This document shows, in pieces, positions 33,194 to 35,520 of a stretch of 35,520 bases of DNA (its first letter is position 1; every line of letters starts with the position of its first letter). The notes under the pieces are model-generated. The model worked only from the letters and a program-made list of their open reading frames with translations, did not search any database and was not told the origin of the DNA. Origin of the DNA: Candidatus Blautia faecigallinarum (GTDB lineage: Bacteria; Bacillota; Clostridia; Lachnospirales; Lachnospiraceae); the NCBI GenBank assembly GCA_019116385.1, contig DXBU01000152.1:1-35520 (forward strand), written 5' to 3'. A program made the translations under genes and the position numbers.

Positions 33194-34861
33194 TCACACA
33201 TTAAAGCAGCTGCCCCCGATAAATTCCCGCAAAATAGAATTATTGGGGATCTCCTCGCTGGGCACTGCCACAAAATAGTCAAAAAACTTCAAAAGCCTCT
33301 TTGCCTCCAGGTATTCCGGTTCTCCCTTATCGATACCGAAAAGGAGAGGCTCCGCATACACCTTCAGACACGCCAGCTCATAGATCAGCGCAGAATTGAA
33401 CATCACGTCCGCCCCTTCCTGGAATGGAAAGATGTTCTTTTCCTCCCCCCTTCTCACCGAAGGCCACCTGGCGATGGTATCCTTTGCCGAAGTCCCTCTG
33501 GTGCGGGCATCCCGTACGATCCGCCGGATCAGACGGCCGTCCGTGGTAGGAATCCGGTTATGTTCGTCGATATTCACCATGGTAAGGGCGCTGATATAGA
33601 TCTTAAATTTGTTTTCCCTGGGAAGAGCGTAGCTCAGTTTGTCATTCAGGCCGTGGATGCCTTCGATCACCAGCACGTCGTCCTTTCCCAGCTTAAGGAA
33701 ATCGCCCCGGTATTCCCGCTTCCCGGTCTTGAAATTAAACACCGGAAGCTCTATCCGCTCTCCTCTTAATAGAGCGAGCATATCCGCATTGAATTTTTCC
33801 ACATCGATGGCTTCCAGGCACTCGAAATCCTTTTCTCCGAATTCGTCCAGGGGCGTATGCTCCCGGTCTATAAAATAATTGTCCACCGCAATGGGATGGG
33901 GCTTCATCCCGTGGGCTGCCAGCTGGATGGACAGCCTGTGGGAAAAGGTGGTCTTCCCCGAGGAAGAAGGACCGGCGATCATGATAAATTTCTTGTTTTT
34001 CTCCCGGACGATCTGGTCGGCGATAGCGGAGATCTTTGCCTCCTGGAGAGCCTCCTGGATCAGAAGGATATTCTGGATCCCGTACTTTGTGATCCTGTCG
34101 TTCAGCTCTCCCACCGTAGATATATCCAGCTTATCCCCCCACTCCTGGGATTCCTTCTGCACCTGAAAGATCTTTTCCCTGGGCTGGAACAGGGGCAGCT
34201 CGTCGGGCTTTCCGAATTCCGGCAGGATCAGCACGAACCCGTCGTCGTACAGCTTCAGATCGAAATACTGGATATATCCCGTATGGTTGGCCATAAAGCC
34301 GTAATAATAATCTTCAAAATTTTCAATGCTGTAGATGTTGACCTTGGAGACTCTCCTGTACCGGAAGAGCTTCTCCTTGTCGTACATATGGTGTTTATGG
34401 AACAGGGCAATGGCCTCGTCCGTGCCGATGCTCCTTTTCGTGATGGGCAGCTTTTCATCCACGATCTGCCGCATCCGTTTTTTTACTTTGTCCAGGAACT
34501 CCTCGTTCAGTATGGCGCTCCCTTCCATGGTAAAATAGAAGCCCGGCCCCACCGAGTAGTGGATCACCACTTTGTCGATACCGTCTTTTCCCGCCACGTC
34601 ATAGATGGATTTTAAAAGCACAAGGCAGGCGCTCCTTCTGTAGGTCTGGTAGCCGATGCTGTCCCTGGTGGTGATAAAAGAAAGGGTACAGTCCTTTTTC
34701 AGCTGCTTGTGAAGCTCCCTCAGCTTCCCGTTTACCATCACCAGGATGATGGGCGCATCTTCTGTCTTCTCATAGTCCTTTGCGATATCTGCGTAACACA
34801 GTCCCTGCGGGTATTCTCTAGTCTCCCCCGAGATCGTCACTTTCAGCATTTTCTGCTCCAT
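33194..34861 (-). CDS. TGS/ThrRS-like domain fused to a uridine kinase-type nucleoside kinase
   Basis: A 555-residue multidomain protein. The N-terminus is a TGS domain (about 4-65, KVTISGETREYPQG...LVMVNGKLREL), followed by a region like the second, editing domain of threonyl-tRNA synthetase (about 70-240, with VVIHYSVGPGFYF and DEAIALFHKHHMYD). The C-terminal half is a phosphoribulokinase/uridine kinase-type domain with P-loop AGPSSSGKTTF (296-306), HPIAVDNYFIDREHTPLDEFG and VIEGIHGLND. The same architecture occurs in thermophile and clostridial proteins annotated as nucleoside kinase. There is no aminoacylation core, so it is not a tRNA synthetase. The in vivo substrate is uncertain. AAGGAGG lies 7 bases upstream of the ATG. 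Confidence 0.88.
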   Translation of the reverse strand: MEQKMLKVTISGETREYPQGLCYADIAKDYEKTEDAPIILVMVNGKLRELHKQLKKDCTLSFITTRDSIGYQTYRRSACLVLLKSIYDVAGKDGIDKVVIHYSVGPGFYFTMEGSAILNEEFLDKVKKRMRQIVDEKLPITKRSIGTDEAIALFHKHHMYDKEKLFRYRRVSKVNIYSIENFEDYYYGFMANHTGYIQYFDLKLYDDGFVLILPEFGKPDELPLFQPREKIFQVQKESQEWGDKLDISTVGELNDRITKYGIQNILLIQEALQEAKISAIADQIVREKNKKFIMIAGPSSSGKTTFSHRLSIQLAAHGMKPHPIAVDNYFIDREHTPLDEFGEKDFECLEAIDVEKFNADMLALLRGERIELPVFNFKTGKREYRGDFLKLGKDDVLVIEGIHGLNDKLSYALPRENKFKIYISALTMVNIDEHNRIPTTDGRLIRRIVRDARTRGTSAKDTIARWPSVRRGEEKNIFPFQEGADVMFNSALIYELACLKVYAEPLLFGIDKGEPEYLEAKRLLKFFDYFVAVPSEEIPNNSILREFIGGSCFNV

Positions 34862-34926
34862 GAAATACCCTCCTTACACCTGTTTCGTTCTGTGGATCAA
34901 TTGTTTTGGGAAATAAGCCGGATTTT

Positions 34927-35520
34927 TCACAAGATGGTATAGGGATTTTTTACTGCCGCACAGGAAACGGGCAGATCTGGAAATGCCCGTTTTAGTTCCT
35001 TTTTCATGGCTTCCATATAAATATACTCCGTACCGTAATGGCCTGCATCAATAAGAGCCATTCCCCGGGCAACGGTATCGATCCCCGTATGATGGTCGAT
35101 ATCTCCCGTGATGTATACCTGGGCGCCGCTGCGGATGGCCTCATCGATCATGCTCTTTCCGGAGCCAGTGCAGACAGCGGCTCGTTCCACCTTTTCATCC
35201 AGGGGGCCATAGACTTTTACATCCTTTAGCTTCAAAGCATTCTTTACAAACAAGGCACATTCTTTTAAGGTCATTTTTTCCGGCAGCAGCCCTGCCCTGC
35301 CAAAACCTTCCTGCTTTCCATCCTTTTCTTCTGTAACAGACAGAACAGAGGTTTCCCTAAGCTTAAGATATTCTGCGCTGAGATCCGCCATTCCCAGAAT
35401 ATCATAATTCGTATGCATGGCATAATAAGAAATCCCCTTTCGGATCAGGGTCAGGATCTTTCTTCCTGTAAATGTATGATTGTTGATCTGACGGATATTC
35501 GTAAAGATCATGGGATGATG
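34927..35520 (-). CDS. Nif3-like dinuclear metal center protein (DUF34), N-terminus beyond window
   Basis: C-terminal ~197 residues of a Nif3/DUF34 family protein, a hexameric protein with a two-metal site and debated function (proposed GTP cyclohydrolase-type or metal-chaperone roles). The visible part begins HHPMIF, the conserved metal-binding HHP motif, and continues with ISYYAMHTNYDI and, near the C-terminus, YITGDIDHHTGIDTVARG and IDAGHYGTE (metal-ligand His and Glu). The N-terminal ~60 residues lie outside the window. It is followed after 65 bases by the kinase-like gene. The identification is secure, the biochemical role is not. Confidence 0.9.
   Translation of the reverse strand, partial: HHPMIFTNIRQINNHTFTGRKILTLIRKGISYYAMHTNYDILGMADLSAEYLKLRETSVLSVTEEKDGKQEGFGRAGLLPEKMTLKECALFVKNALKLKDVKVYGPLDEKVERAAVCTGSGKSMIDEAIRSGAQVYITGDIDHHTGIDTVARGMALIDAGHYGTEYIYMEAMKKELKRAFPDLPVSCAAVKNPYTIL

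Noticed and set aside
32808..33278. Plus-strand reading frame of 156 codons in the gap between potA and the kinase-like gene
   Set aside because: The region is the RNase P RNA gene on the minus strand; the open frame is incidental.
1..35520. CRISPR arrays, phage genes, insertion sequences, toxin-antitoxin pairs
   Set aside because: No regularly spaced direct repeats, integrase or transposase motifs, or small paired genes were found. The window is almost completely filled by housekeeping genes.

Overview
The window is a block of chromosomal core genes from a Gram-positive anaerobe of the class Clostridia, most likely a Lachnospiraceae (Blautia/Dorea/Ruminococcus-like) gut bacterium. This rests on the gene order rimP-nusA-rnpM-ylxQ-infB-rbfA-nrnA-truB-ribF-rpsO-pnp, strong AGGAGG-type ribosome binding sites, sigma-A-type promoters, a type A RNase P RNA, pyrBI encoded as two chains, and a PotC-PotD fusion. 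I see no phage, insertion sequence, CRISPR array, toxin-antitoxin pair or defence island.

Layout. (1) 1-1371: the start of an exonuclease III gene (minus) diverges from a small DUF1292 gene (plus), followed by a decayed C-terminal scrap of a Gfo/Idh/MocA oxidoreductase and a two-way terminator. (2) 1370-3216: fabV and dut. (3) 3240-14345, all minus: the translation/transcription/RNA-processing superoperon, read rimP, nusA, rnpM, ylxQ, infB, rbfA, nrnA, truB, ribF, then rpsO (own promoter, leader hairpin and terminator) and pnp with a long leader hairpin. (4) 14369-18757: a type II topoisomerase pair (parE-parC type) and a tRNA-Glu(CTC) with its own promoter and terminator. (5) 18839-26407: a tightly packed operon folC-pheA-DUF815 ATPase-ppx-ppk1, joining folate/phenylalanine genes to polyphosphate metabolism. 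(6) 26486-28335, plus: a small membrane protein and pyrB-pyrI. (7) 28362-32673, minus: a spermidine/putrescine ABC transporter potA-potB-potCD. (8) 32782-35520, minus: rnpB, a TGS/ThrRS-like domain fused to a uridine-kinase-type P-loop domain, and the start-truncated end of a Nif3-like gene.

How they work together. The superoperon couples transcription elongation/termination (NusA), initiation (IF2), 30S maturation (RimP, RbfA), tRNA modification (TruB), RNase P control (RnpM) and RNA decay (PNPase, NrnA); RNase P RNA itself lies elsewhere in the window. The pot operon is the most unusual protein set: PotA carries about 170 extra residues in its C-terminal module, with an internal duplication resembling Ig-like modules of surface proteins, and the binding protein is fused to the PotC permease. 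No obviously new multi-gene system is present. The best leads are the remodelled polyamine transporter, the AAA ATPase inside the polyphosphate operon, the TGS-kinase fusion, and several structured leaders or operator-like repeats.
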